A stretch of 64,000 nt of DNA, taken from the NCBI RefSeq assembly GCF_004353915.1, contig NZ_SMRP01000002.1, forward strand, positions 657,319-721,318, in the 5' to 3' direction. This document shows positions 8,858 through 16,776 of the stretch, in pieces. The DNA is from Paraburkholderia silviterrae (GTDB lineage: Bacteria; Pseudomonadota; Gammaproteobacteria; Burkholderiales; Burkholderiaceae). Numbering within the stretch: the first letter of the stretch is position 1; each line of letters begins with the position of its first letter. A program made the position numbers and the translations under genes. The notes beneath the pieces are model-generated. The model was not told where the DNA came from, ran no database searches, and worked only from the letters and a program-made list of their open reading frames with translations.

Positions 8858-9592
8858 ATGGCATACGAGCTGTATTACTGGGACGGCCTGCAGGGCCGCG
8901 GCGAATTCGTGCGGCTCGCGCTGGAGGAAGCGCGCGCGCCCTATGTGGACGTCGCGCGCGGTGCGAAAGAGGAAGGCCTGGGCATGAGCGCGATGATGGC
9001 GAGGCTCGACAGCGACGGCCCGTATCCGCCCTTTGCGCCGCCGTTCCTGAAGGACGGCGACCTGATCGTGCCGCATGTCGCGAACATCCTGTTCTATCTC
9101 GGCCCGAAGCTGAAGCTCGCACCGCACGACGAGGCGCTGCGCATCGTCGCGAACGGCTTGCAACTGACGATCGCCGACTTCGTGACCGAGGTGCACGACA
9201 CGCATCACCCGATCGCGAGCGGCCTCTATTACGAGGACCAGAAGGAAGAAGCGAAGGCGCGCGCGAAGGACTTCATCGCGCATCGCCTGCCGAAATTCAT
9301 GGGCTACTTCGAGCGCGTGCTCACGCAGAATCCCGATGGGCCGCAGCACATGGTCGGCAAGACGCTCACCTATGTGGACCTGTCGATGTTTCAGATCGTC
9401 GAGGGGCTGCGCTATGCGTTCCCGAAAGCGACGAAGCATCTGGCGGAGCACTACCCGCATGTGATCGCGCTGCACGACGCCGTGGCCGCGCGAGCGAACA
9501 TCGCGGCATATCTCGTCTCGGAGCGGCGGCTGCCGTTCAACGAGACCGGCATCTTCCGCCACTATCCGGAACTCGACCGCGCCGCGCGCTGA
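8858..9592 (+). CDS. glutathione S-transferase family protein
   Basis: A 244-residue protein with an N-terminal thioredoxin-fold GST domain (YELYYWDGLQGRGEFVRLAL, residues 3-22), the VPHVANILFYLG segment near residue 73, and an alpha-helical C-terminal domain containing TLTYVDLSMFQIVEGL. The N-terminal pattern resembles the sigma/alpha-like GSTs that use Tyr for glutathione activation. The ATG at 8858 is preceded by GGAGGG at good spacing; longer in-frame starts have no such site. It is cytoplasmic, and the substrate cannot be read from sequence. The ClC channel gene follows after about 40 bases and may be co-transcribed. Confidence 0.8.
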   Translation: MAYELYYWDGLQGRGEFVRLALEEARAPYVDVARGAKEEGLGMSAMMARLDSDGPYPPFAPPFLKDGDLIVPHVANILFYLGPKLKLAPHDEALRIVANGLQLTIADFVTEVHDTHHPIASGLYYEDQKEEAKARAKDFIAHRLPKFMGYFERVLTQNPDGPQHMVGKTLTYVDLSMFQIVEGLRYAFPKATKHLAEHYPHVIALHDAVAARANIAAYLVSERRLPFNETGIFRHYPELDRAAR

Positions 9593-9632
9593 GCGCACGG
9601 CATCCCCTAACCAGAAAAACCGCCCACTCGCC

Positions 9633-11378
9633 GTGCTGTCATTCCTGCTGAAACTGCGCACCCGCGCCCGCGATCTCTTTCGCCTCTCCGACGCCCACAC
9701 GATGCTGATCTGGTCGGTCATCGTGGGGATAGCCGGCGCGTTCGCGACCGTGCTGTTCCGCGAGGGCATCGCGCATCTGCAGATCCTCTTCACGGGCAGC
9801 GAGGGCAGCTTCGTGGCGATGGCGCGCCGCCTGCCCTGGCACACGCGCATCTGGCTGCCGGCCGCGGGCGGCTTCGTCGCGGGCTGCTGCTTGCTGATCG
9901 CTAAACGCAGCTCGCCCGGCAACGGCGGCAAGCCGATGCACACCGACTACGTGGAAGCCGTAGCGATCGGCGACGGCGTGATGCCCGTCGGCAAGAGCAT
10001 CTGGCGCAGCGTCTCCTCGCTCTTCACCATTGCGAGCGGCGGCTCGATCGGCCGCGAAGGCTCGATGGTGCAGCTCGCCGCGCTCGCCGCCTCGCTGATC
10101 GGCCGCTGGGTGCACTTCGATCAACAGCGCCTGCGCCTGCTCGTGGCCTGCGGCGCGGCGGCCGGTATCACCTCGGCCTACAACGCGCCGATCGCGGGCG
10201 CCTTCTTCGTGACCGAGATCGTGCTCGGCGCGATCGTGATGGAGAGCTTCGGGCCCATCGTCGTTTCCTCGGTGGTCGCCAACATCACGATGCGCGAATT
10301 CGCGGGCTACAAGCCGCCTTACGAGATGCCGGTGTTTCCGCCCGTCACGGGCGTCGAGGTGCTGCTCTTTGTGGCGCTCGGCCTGTTGTGCGGCGTACTC
10401 GCGCCGCGCTTTCTCTCACTGCTCGACGTGGCGAAGGCCGGCTTCGGGCGCCTGAAGCTGCCACTGCCCGCGAAGCTCGCGCTGGGGGGCTTCGTCTGCG
10501 GCGTGCTCTCGATCTGGACGCCCGAGGTCTGGGGCAACGGCTACAGCGTCGTGAACTCGCTCCTGCATTCGCCGTGGACGTGGACCGCGCTCGCCACGGT
10601 GCTCGTGTTCAAGCTCGTGGCGACCGCCGCGACGGTGGGTTCGGGCGCCGTGGGCGGCGTCTTCACGCCGACGCTCTTCATGGGCGCCGTGATCGGCTGC
10701 CTGTTCGGCCTGGGCATGCACGCGCTGTGGCCGCACGGCACCTCTGCGCCGTTCGCTTATGCGATGGTCGGCATGGGCGCGTTCCTTGCGGGCGCGACGC
10801 AGGCGCCGCTCATGGCGATCCTGATGATCTTCGAAATGACGCTCAGCTATCAGGTGGTGCTGCCGCTGATGCTCTCGTGTGTCGTGGCGTATTTCGTCGC
10901 GCGCGCGACGGGCACGAAGTCGATGTACGAGATCACGCTGCACCGCAACCGCGAGGAAGCCGAACGGCTGCGCCTGCGCGCGACGCAGATGCGCGAGCTG
11001 ATCCGCCCCGCCGACACTGTGGTGCGCGCCGACGCCAGCGTGCAGGAGATGACGCGCGTGTTCCTCGAATATCCGGTGAAGTATCTCTATGTGACCGACG
11101 AAAACGGGCGCTTTCTGGGCGCGGTCGCGCTCGCCGACATCACGGGCGACCTGCTGCAAAAGCGCGACACCACGCACAAGCACGCGTGCGACTATCTCAA
11201 GCCCTCATTCGACGTGCTCACGCCCGACATGCCGCTCGCGGTGGCGCTGCAGCATTTCATGTCGTTCCAGGGCGAGCGCCTGCCCGTGATCGAAAGCGCG
11301 CAGCATCCGGCGCTTGCCGGCGTGGTCTACAAAACGTCGCTGCTCGACGCGTATCAGCGCATGACGCCGGAGCGCTGA
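9633..11378 (+). CDS. ClC-type chloride channel/transporter with CBS pair
   Basis: A 581-residue voltage-gated chloride channel family protein. The anion-selectivity motifs are visible: GGSIGREGS near residue 135 and GAVGGVFTPTLFMGA near 344, the latter carrying the GxFxP signature. A C-terminal cytoplasmic region from about residue 445 forms two CBS repeats (ADASVQEMTRVFLEYP and PDMPLAVALQHFM). It acts in the inner membrane in anion conductance or Cl-/H+ exchange. The start is a GTG with no clear ribosome-binding site; an ATG at 9702 is an alternative. ClcB-like proteins are the nearest group. Confidence 0.85.
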   Translation: MLSFLLKLRTRARDLFRLSDAHTMLIWSVIVGIAGAFATVLFREGIAHLQILFTGSEGSFVAMARRLPWHTRIWLPAAGGFVAGCCLLIAKRSSPGNGGKPMHTDYVEAVAIGDGVMPVGKSIWRSVSSLFTIASGGSIGREGSMVQLAALAASLIGRWVHFDQQRLRLLVACGAAAGITSAYNAPIAGAFFVTEIVLGAIVMESFGPIVVSSVVANITMREFAGYKPPYEMPVFPPVTGVEVLLFVALGLLCGVLAPRFLSLLDVAKAGFGRLKLPLPAKLALGGFVCGVLSIWTPEVWGNGYSVVNSLLHSPWTWTALATVLVFKLVATAATVGSGAVGGVFTPTLFMGAVIGCLFGLGMHALWPHGTSAPFAYAMVGMGAFLAGATQAPLMAILMIFEMTLSYQVVLPLMLSCVVAYFVARATGTKSMYEITLHRNREEAERLRLRATQMRELIRPADTVVRADASVQEMTRVFLEYPVKYLYVTDENGRFLGAVALADITGDLLQKRDTTHKHACDYLKPSFDVLTPDMPLAVALQHFMSFQGERLPVIESAQHPALAGVVYKTSLLDAYQRMTPER

Positions 11379-11472
11379 CGCGGGCGTCTTCGTCGAAAGG
11401 CGCGCGCCGCGCCATGGCAAAGCGCGGCGGATTTTCTACAATGGAAACCGGCACCGAGCCACCGGAGCGACG

Positions 11473-12810
11473 ATGAGCGAACCCTCTCTCGACGCTGTGC
11501 GCCGCAACCACGCGGGGTGGATCTTCGTGCACCTCGAAGGCGAACCATACGAGCGCGGCGAGCAGCACGGCAAGCTGCTGGCCAACGAAATCCGCAGCGC
11601 CATCCGCACGGCGCGCTACCTCGCGAAATGGGACACGGGCGAAGAATTCGACACCTTCGTCCATGCGGCGATCGCGCAATTCATGCCGCGCCTCGACATT
11701 GAATTCGCCAGCGAAATCCAGGGCATCGCCGACGGTGCGAAGCTGCCGTTCAGCGAGCTGCTCGCGTGGAACGGCTACATGGATCTGCTGCAAGGCTGGT
11801 GGCCAACCCACGCTGCGGCGCAATCGCCACACCAGGCCGTGCGCCTGTGGCGCGGGCGGCGCGGCCACCACTGCAGCGCCTTCATCGCGACGGGCGGCGC
11901 CACGCACGACGGGCGCATCGTCATGGCGCACAACTCGTGGGACCGCTACGCGGCCGGCGACGCCTTCAACGTGGTCTTCGACATCGTGCCCGGGTCCGGG
12001 CACCGCATCCTCATGCAAGGGCTGCCGGGCTGCATCTCTAGCCTCACCGACTTCTGGATCAACGCGGCCGGCCTGATGGTCACCGAAACGACGATTTCGA
12101 ATTTCGTCGGCTATCGTGCAGGGGGCGCCCCCGAGTTCTACCGCTCGCGGCGCGCGACGCAATACGCGTCCAGCATCGGCGAATGGTGCGAAATGTTCGC
12201 GCTCGACAACAACGGCGGCTACGCGAACAGCTGGCTGCTCGGCGACGTGAAGACCGGTGAGATTGCGCGCTACGAACTGGGCCTGCAGCACGCTGGCTTC
12301 GAGAGCACGCAGGACGGCTTCTTGAGCGGCTTCAACGCGGCGAGCGACCTGAAGATCCGCAATCAGGAATGCGTGGGCGAAGGCGACGACTATACCGACG
12401 TGCGCCGCAACGGCGCGCGCCGTCTGCGCTTCATGCAGCTCGCCGAGCTACATCACGGGAAGATCGACGTCGAGCTTGCGAAAGCCATCATCGCCGACCA
12501 CCACGACGTCTATCTCGAACGCGACGACAACCCGTGCTCGCGCACGATCTGCGGCCATCTCGAACTCGACGACGCGCGCTTCGCCGGCCCCGATCATGGG
12601 CCCTTCAATCCGTGGGGCGCGAACGACGGCAAGGTCGCGGACAGCGAGATGGCGCGCGATCTCGCGTTCTGGGCGCGCTGGGGGCATCCCTGCGGGCGGC
12701 CGTTCGACGCCCAGGCGTTCATGGAGCGTCATGCGCAGTGGAACTGGCTGAACGGCTATATGCGCGACCGCCCTTCGTGGCCGTGGACGCGCTTCGAGGC
12801 GCTGCGCTAG
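11473..12810 (+). CDS. Ntn-hydrolase of the C45/phospholipase B-like group
   Basis: A 445-residue protein. A helical N-terminal section (YERGEQHGKLLANEI) precedes Cys134 in HHCSAFIATGG, then HDGRIVMAHNSWDRY. This Cys-Ser-Ala followed by GHNSW-like order is typical of phospholipase B-like and C45 acyltransferase enzymes, where the cysteine becomes the N-terminal nucleophile after autocleavage. No signal peptide is evident, unlike the lysosomal relatives. Amide or ester hydrolysis is likely but the substrate is unknown. It ends two bases before the convergent VapC stop. Confidence 0.7.
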   Translation: MSEPSLDAVRRNHAGWIFVHLEGEPYERGEQHGKLLANEIRSAIRTARYLAKWDTGEEFDTFVHAAIAQFMPRLDIEFASEIQGIADGAKLPFSELLAWNGYMDLLQGWWPTHAAAQSPHQAVRLWRGRRGHHCSAFIATGGATHDGRIVMAHNSWDRYAAGDAFNVVFDIVPGSGHRILMQGLPGCISSLTDFWINAAGLMVTETTISNFVGYRAGGAPEFYRSRRATQYASSIGEWCEMFALDNNGGYANSWLLGDVKTGEIARYELGLQHAGFESTQDGFLSGFNAASDLKIRNQECVGEGDDYTDVRRNGARRLRFMQLAELHHGKIDVELAKAIIADHHDVYLERDDNPCSRTICGHLELDDARFAGPDHGPFNPWGANDGKVADSEMARDLAFWARWGHPCGRPFDAQAFMERHAQWNWLNGYMRDRPSWPWTRFEALR

Positions 12811-12812
12811 AG

Positions 12813-13208
12813 TTAGAGCAAGCGTGCGGCGTGCCCCTGCTTCGTTAGCAGAGACACAGCCTTCTTGTCGAAGGAAACGAAGGTTTCCGCACCGAGCCAG
12901 GTGCCGTCATAGGCAATGACGCCATCGGCAAAATCCCCCCCTGCATCGAGCAAGGCAAGGCCGGCCTCGGCGGCCGGCCGGTTGACCACGACATTGCGTG
13001 TGTTCAACAGGGAGCGAAGCGCGTCCGCAACGTCTGCGCGAGCGGCATCGTATCGGCTGCGCAGTACCCACACCAGCTCGCAAAGCGTTTGCAGGCTCAC
13101 CGCTACCATGTCGGCCGTTTCCAGCAGTTCGATGGCGCGCGTTGTTTGTGCTTCATCATCGTCAACAATGGCGCGCAGCAGGACATTCGTATCGGCGGCT
13201 ACTTTCAT
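12813..13208 (-). CDS. vapC: PIN-domain toxin, VapC-like
   Basis: A 131-residue PIN-domain ribonuclease. The acidic residues of the active site are visible: Asp6 in AADTNVLLR, a Glu in TLCELVWVLR, Asp near residue 93 in DFADGVIA and Asp114 in SFDKKA. Such toxins cleave RNA, often tRNA or rRNA, when the antitoxin is lost. Its start overlaps the antitoxin stop by four bases, the usual translational coupling of vapBC modules. All expected catalytic positions appear intact. Confidence 0.88.
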   Translation of the reverse strand: MKVAADTNVLLRAIVDDDEAQTTRAIELLETADMVAVSLQTLCELVWVLRSRYDAARADVADALRSLLNTRNVVVNRPAAEAGLALLDAGGDFADGVIAYDGTWLGAETFVSFDKKAVSLLTKQGHAARLL

Positions 13209-13471
13209 CGGTTACCCGCGCCGGCTGCTGCGCCCGCTTGCGCTATCGCATCATTGATTTCCTCGATGCTCAATCGGGCACCATTCGTCTTGCCTTTGAG
13301 AATGCCCCGAAGATCCTGGAACGAGCCTTTCGGTTGCGCTGCCCTCAACTCGGCCCGGCCATCAGGCAGTAGATTCAGCTCGATCTTCTCGCCAGGCTTG
13401 ATGCCCAGGTGCTGCAAGACGTCTTTCCGGAACGTTACCTGGCCCCGCTCTGTGACAGTCAATGTACTCAT
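13205..13471 (-). CDS. vapB: AbrB-type antitoxin, VapB-like
   Basis: An 88-residue antitoxin with an N-terminal swapped-hairpin AbrB DNA-binding domain (TLTVTERGQVTFRKDVLQHL, then GIKPGEKIELNLLPDG) and a C-terminal tail that would occupy the toxin (LRGILKGKTNGARLSIEEIN). The start at 13471 is set by GGAGG seven bases upstream; the longer frame from 13552 begins in AT-rich promoter DNA. Two adjacent inverted repeats just upstream are likely sites for autorepression by the VapBC complex. Confidence 0.88.
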   Translation of the reverse strand: MSTLTVTERGQVTFRKDVLQHLGIKPGEKIELNLLPDGRAELRAAQPKGSFQDLRGILKGKTNGARLSIEEINDAIAQAGAAAGAGNR

Positions 13472-13487
13472 CACCTTGCCTCCATCG

Positions 13488-13519
13488 ATTACAGATACAT
13501 TGTAATGCAAATATGCATT
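13488..13519. promoter_or_regulatory. twin inverted repeats upstream of vapBC
   Basis: ATTACA-N7-TGTAAT (13488-13506) and AATGCA-N4-TGCATT (13504-13519) overlap by three bases in an AT-rich patch directly upstream of the antitoxin start. The arrangement fits an autoregulated toxin-antitoxin promoter. Confidence 0.6.
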
Positions 13520-13815
13520 ATTACCATGACGCCAAGGCTGCTTGGCGAACAAGATCGAGCAAGATCAAAAAAGCACGCGCGTTCGAGACTAATCGACGCA
13601 TTTGCTGCCATTATGGAACCACCGCTTGCGTGTACACACCGGTGGGCGGTGTCTCCCATCTCGTCGGGGCGCCGTCCAGACCGCGCACGCCGCGGCGTGC
13701 CGCGCTGGAGGCCCTGCCCCCGAACCGCGGCCGCTGTGCCGCGCCGGTCAGCCTGACCGTCACGGCACGGCACTTGCTGCGACCCTCGGGCCGCATGAGG
13801 AAAGGAGGTCGAGCG
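13520..13815. other. non-coding stretch between vapB and a secreted protein gene
   Basis: About 300 bases with no credible gene. The only notable signal is AAAGGAGGT at the right end, the ribosome-binding site of the next gene. Confidence 0.5.
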
Positions 13816-14085
13816 ATGAAAACCTCGACACTGATGACCACCGTGCTGTTGTCTGCCTCGTGCTTTGCCGCACCCGTGCGCACCCAGGACGCCCAGCTTG
13901 ACCGCGCGAGTGCCCCCGCCTACGCGCCGTCCGTGCGCTCGCCGATGGATGACGCCCCCGTGGCACCGCCCGCGCCCGATGTCCCCGTTACGGCAACGGG
14001 CAACCAGCATTGGGAATATCTGGCACTGCCGAAATCGCATCGCCTGGACCAGACGCTGGTACCCGTGCTGCATCAGCAAACCTAG
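13816..14085 (+). CDS. small secreted protein of unknown function
   Basis: An 89-residue protein starting at an ATG preceded by a strong AAAGGAGGT. Residues 1-19 form a signal peptide (MKTSTLMTTVLLSASCFA-A). The mature part is rich in Pro and Ala and ends in a less biased segment (GNQHWEYLALPKSHRLDQTL), which may be the conserved functional patch. No enzymatic motif is visible. A longer frame beginning at 13462 is rejected because it starts in the vapB promoter. Likely periplasmic or exported. Confidence 0.6.
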   Translation: MKTSTLMTTVLLSASCFAAPVRTQDAQLDRASAPAYAPSVRSPMDDAPVAPPAPDVPVTATGNQHWEYLALPKSHRLDQTLVPVLHQQT

Positions 14086-14358
14086 ACGCCGCTGCGCTGC
14101 CCCGCACGCAGTCCCTGCCTGTGCGATAGCGCGCCTTGGCGCGCCCGCCCGCTCAGGCATTGCGGCGTTGCTGGCTGCGCCATGCGCGCGTGTCAGGGGC
14201 CGCGCGAGGCCGGCGTGAGCGCCCCCCGTGCCACGCACACCCAGCGGCGGCGCGCGGCAAGGATTGTGTATGCTTGATCCGCGACGCCGTTCAGGCTGAC
14301 GAGATCTCCATCCCGCGCTCCCGCTCGTCCGCCCCCCACCGTGCAAAGGATCTTGCGC

Positions 14359-14589
14359 ATGTCCGCCACACCCATCCCCGACGAGCCGATCGATCTCCAG
14401 TTCTCCGACGTGCTGCGCGAAGTGCGCTGGCCCGCGAACAAGGACGAGCTTGTGGAGGCCGCTCGCGCCGCCGGTGCGAGCAACGAGGTGCTGGCGATCC
14501 TCGACGGCCTGCCCGAGCAGGACTATTGCGACGTGGCCTCGGTCACGCGCCTGATCGGCAGCAATTACAGCCCTGGCCTCGGTATCTGA
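14359..14589 (+). CDS. DUF2795-domain protein
   Basis: A 76-residue acidic protein. The segment DVLREVRWPANKDELVEAAR followed by ASNEVLAILDGLPEQDYCDVASV matches the helical DUF2795 fold, where a planned helix-turn-helix-like bundle ends in a LPxxxYxxxxxV pattern. AAAGGA eight bases upstream selects the ATG at 14359 over the in-frame GTG at 14341. The family has no established function. The gene is convergent with the TetR gene, 19 bases away. Confidence 0.65.
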   Translation: MSATPIPDEPIDLQFSDVLREVRWPANKDELVEAARAAGASNEVLAILDGLPEQDYCDVASVTRLIGSNYSPGLGI

Positions 14590-14608
14590 GGCCCGTTGCG
14601 CGCACGGG

Positions 14609-15241
14609 TCAGGCGTCGCGCCCGAACACCACGCGCGCAAAGAAGCGGCCAAGCACTTCTTCAACAACTGGCGGCGTAATGTGCTGCGGATCGGCTGCGG
14701 CGAGAAACTGCACACCGTCGCACAAGCCGATCAGACCGATCACGAGGAGCTCGGACGCGAGCGTGAGCGGCGTACCCACGCGCGCCGAAAATTCCTCGAT
14801 ACAGGCGGCCAGTTGATCTCGCTTGTCCTTCATGAACGCGTTGAAGAGCGTGCGAAAGCGCGCGTCGCGCGCCGCGAGCAGCTTGGCCTCGACCCACAGC
14901 AAGAACGCCTTGTTGTCCTGCGGCAAACGGCTGTAGTAGGTGAGCACGCGGGCCTCCATGTCTTCGCGCGACGTATGCGCCGTGAAGATCGCGCGCAGGT
15001 CGGCTTGCACCGCTTCGTGATCGCGCCGCAGCAATTCCACCAGCAGCTCCGACTTGCCGCTGAAGTTCGAATAGAACGCCCCGCGCGTATAGCCCGCCGC
15101 CTGAGCAATGTCCTCCACGCTCGCGCCGACGAAACCCTTCCTCATGAACATGGCCTGCGCGGCGTCGAGCAGACGCTCGCGCGTCTGGCCGCGGCTTTGC
15201 TCGCGGGTGAGTCGGGTGCGCTTGGTGGGCTGGCGCGTCAT
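14609..15241 (-). CDS. TetR-family repressor of the RND operon
   Basis: A 210-residue TetR/AcrR regulator. The HTH region is at the N-terminus (SVEDIAQAAGYTRGAFYSNF, near residues 38-57), followed by an all-helical ligand-binding domain. It is divergent from a three-gene RND efflux operon, the classical AcrR-type layout, so it probably represses that operon and itself until a toxic ligand binds. The chosen ATG lacks a strong ribosome-binding site. A longer frame to 15409 would run through the operator region and is unlikely. Confidence 0.85.
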   Translation of the reverse strand: MTRQPTKRTRLTREQSRGQTRERLLDAAQAMFMRKGFVGASVEDIAQAAGYTRGAFYSNFSGKSELLVELLRRDHEAVQADLRAIFTAHTSREDMEARVLTYYSRLPQDNKAFLLWVEAKLLAARDARFRTLFNAFMKDKRDQLAACIEEFSARVGTPLTLASELLVIGLIGLCDGVQFLAAADPQHITPPVVEEVLGRFFARVVFGRDA

Positions 15242-15311
15242 GGGAGAAGGGGAGCCGGCAGGAATTGGGATAGCGCGATAGTAGCGTGAATCCAGCACCG
15301 AATGCTTCCTC

Positions 15312-15354
15312 AGATTCAAATCTGTATTCAGATACAGCATTGCATTAGAATGCA
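15312..15354. promoter_or_regulatory. three inverted repeats, candidate TetR operator
   Basis: Three palindromes lie in a row in an AT-rich patch: AGATT-CA-AATCT (15312-15323), CTGTAT-N4-ATACAG (15322-15337) and TGCAT-N4-ATGCA (15341-15354). The middle one most resembles TetR-type efflux operators. They lie upstream of both the TetR and the adaptor genes. Confidence 0.55.
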
Positions 15355-15627
15355 TCGAATCATCTGAGACTGGCCGCAGTGCGAGGCAAGCGACATCGAA
15401 GCGCGCCACGCACGCACGGACTCAGCAAGGGCGCGTAACAGGTCAACCCGGCCATCCCGGTCAATCCGGCAAGCATCAAGCCAGCACGGCGCACGGGGCC
15501 TGTGCGCATGCATTCCAGGCATGTCGAGGTCCATGTGAATCGTTGCGGTCGCGGCGCATCGAGCAGGATGCGTAGTCAGTGCAGTGGGTTCGTCGAACCC
15601 GTCCAGTCCATCCCGTCCGTCCGGCAA

Positions 15628-16776
15628 ATGGCCCAGCGCGGTCTGGCGCGCCTCATGGGCCCGGTTGGCCCGGCTGTCTCGTTGATCGCGCTCTGCGCGC
15701 TCGCCGGTCTCGGCGCCTGCGGGAAGAAGCCGGAAGCGGCGCCCTCGCCGCGCCCCGTTGTCTCGATGACCGTCCATCCCGATGGTCACGGTGCGACAGC
15801 CAGCTGGCCCGGCACCGTGCAGGCACGCTATGCCACCCCGCTCTCGTTTCGCGTGAACGGCAAGATCGTCGAGCGCAGCGTGCACCTTGGCGACACCGTC
15901 AAGCCAAGCCAGGTGCTCGCGCGCCTCGACCCGGCCGACTACGACAGGAATGCCGCGAGCGCGCAGGCGCAATACGATGCGGCACAGCACCGCGTTGTAT
16001 TCGCTGAGCAGCAGCTCGATCGCGATGCCGCCCAGGCCAAGGCCAACCTCATCGCCCGCGCGCAGCTCGAGCAAACCCAGGATGCCTACGCTTCGGCCAT
16101 GGCGCAGCGCGACCAGGCGAAGCAGCAGCTCGCGCTCGCCCAGGATCAGCGCCGCTACACCCAGCTCGTGGCCGATCACGCCGGCATCATCACCGCCGAG
16201 AACGCCGACACCGGCCAGAACGTGCAGTCCGGCCAGCCCGTCTACCAGCTCGCGTGGAGTGGCGACGTCGACGTCGTGAGCGACCTGCCCGAGAACGCCA
16301 TCGGCGCCCTGCACACCGGCGACGCGGCGCAGGTCACCCTGCCCGCGCTGCCGGGCCGCCACTATGCGGCAGCCGTGCGCGAGCTGGCCGCGGCCGCCGA
16401 CCCGCAAAGCCGCACCTGGCGCGTGAAGCTCACGCTCGAGCAGCCGGGCGCCGACGTGCGCCTCGGCATGACCGCGAACATCGTGCTCGCGGGCAACGCC
16501 GCCAATGCCACGCAGGCGGACAACGGGACCTTCACGATACCCGCCACCGCGCTCTTTCACGACGGCAACGCTCCCGCGCTGTGGATCGTTCAAGGCGCGG
16601 ACAACGTGCTGCAACTGCGCCGCGTGAGCGTCTCGCGCTACGACGCGCGCACGATCACCGTCACGCAGGGCCTGAAGGACGGCGAGCGCATCGTGTTGCA
16701 AGGCGTGCACACGGTCACCGCTGGCGAGAAAGTGCACCCGATTGCACCGCTGCATCCTGAGGATTTCGCGTCATGA
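15628..16776 (+). CDS. RND efflux periplasmic adaptor (membrane fusion lipoprotein)
   Basis: A 382-residue HlyD/AcrA-type adaptor. A signal sequence ends in the lipobox LGAC with Cys31, giving a lipid anchor. Biotinyl-lipoyl-like halves (FRVNGKIVERSVHLGDTVK and AGIITAENADTGQNVQSGQPV) flank an alpha-helical hairpin at about residues 105-180, and a beta-barrel domain follows (RTWRVKLTLEQPGADVRLGM). The ATG at 15628 gives a normal-length leader, though an ATG at 15655 is also possible. The stop overlaps the pump start (ATGA), showing tight coupling in a tripartite efflux operon. Confidence 0.87.
   Translation: MAQRGLARLMGPVGPAVSLIALCALAGLGACGKKPEAAPSPRPVVSMTVHPDGHGATASWPGTVQARYATPLSFRVNGKIVERSVHLGDTVKPSQVLARLDPADYDRNAASAQAQYDAAQHRVVFAEQQLDRDAAQAKANLIARAQLEQTQDAYASAMAQRDQAKQQLALAQDQRRYTQLVADHAGIITAENADTGQNVQSGQPVYQLAWSGDVDVVSDLPENAIGALHTGDAAQVTLPALPGRHYAAAVRELAAAADPQSRTWRVKLTLEQPGADVRLGMTANIVLAGNAANATQADNGTFTIPATALFHDGNAPALWIVQGADNVLQLRRVSVSRYDARTITVTQGLKDGERIVLQGVHTVTAGEKVHPIAPLHPEDFAS

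Noticed and set aside
13462..14085. Long version of the small secreted protein starting at 13462
   Set aside because: It would begin inside the vapB promoter and bury the signal peptide. The ATG at 13816 has a strong ribosome-binding site.
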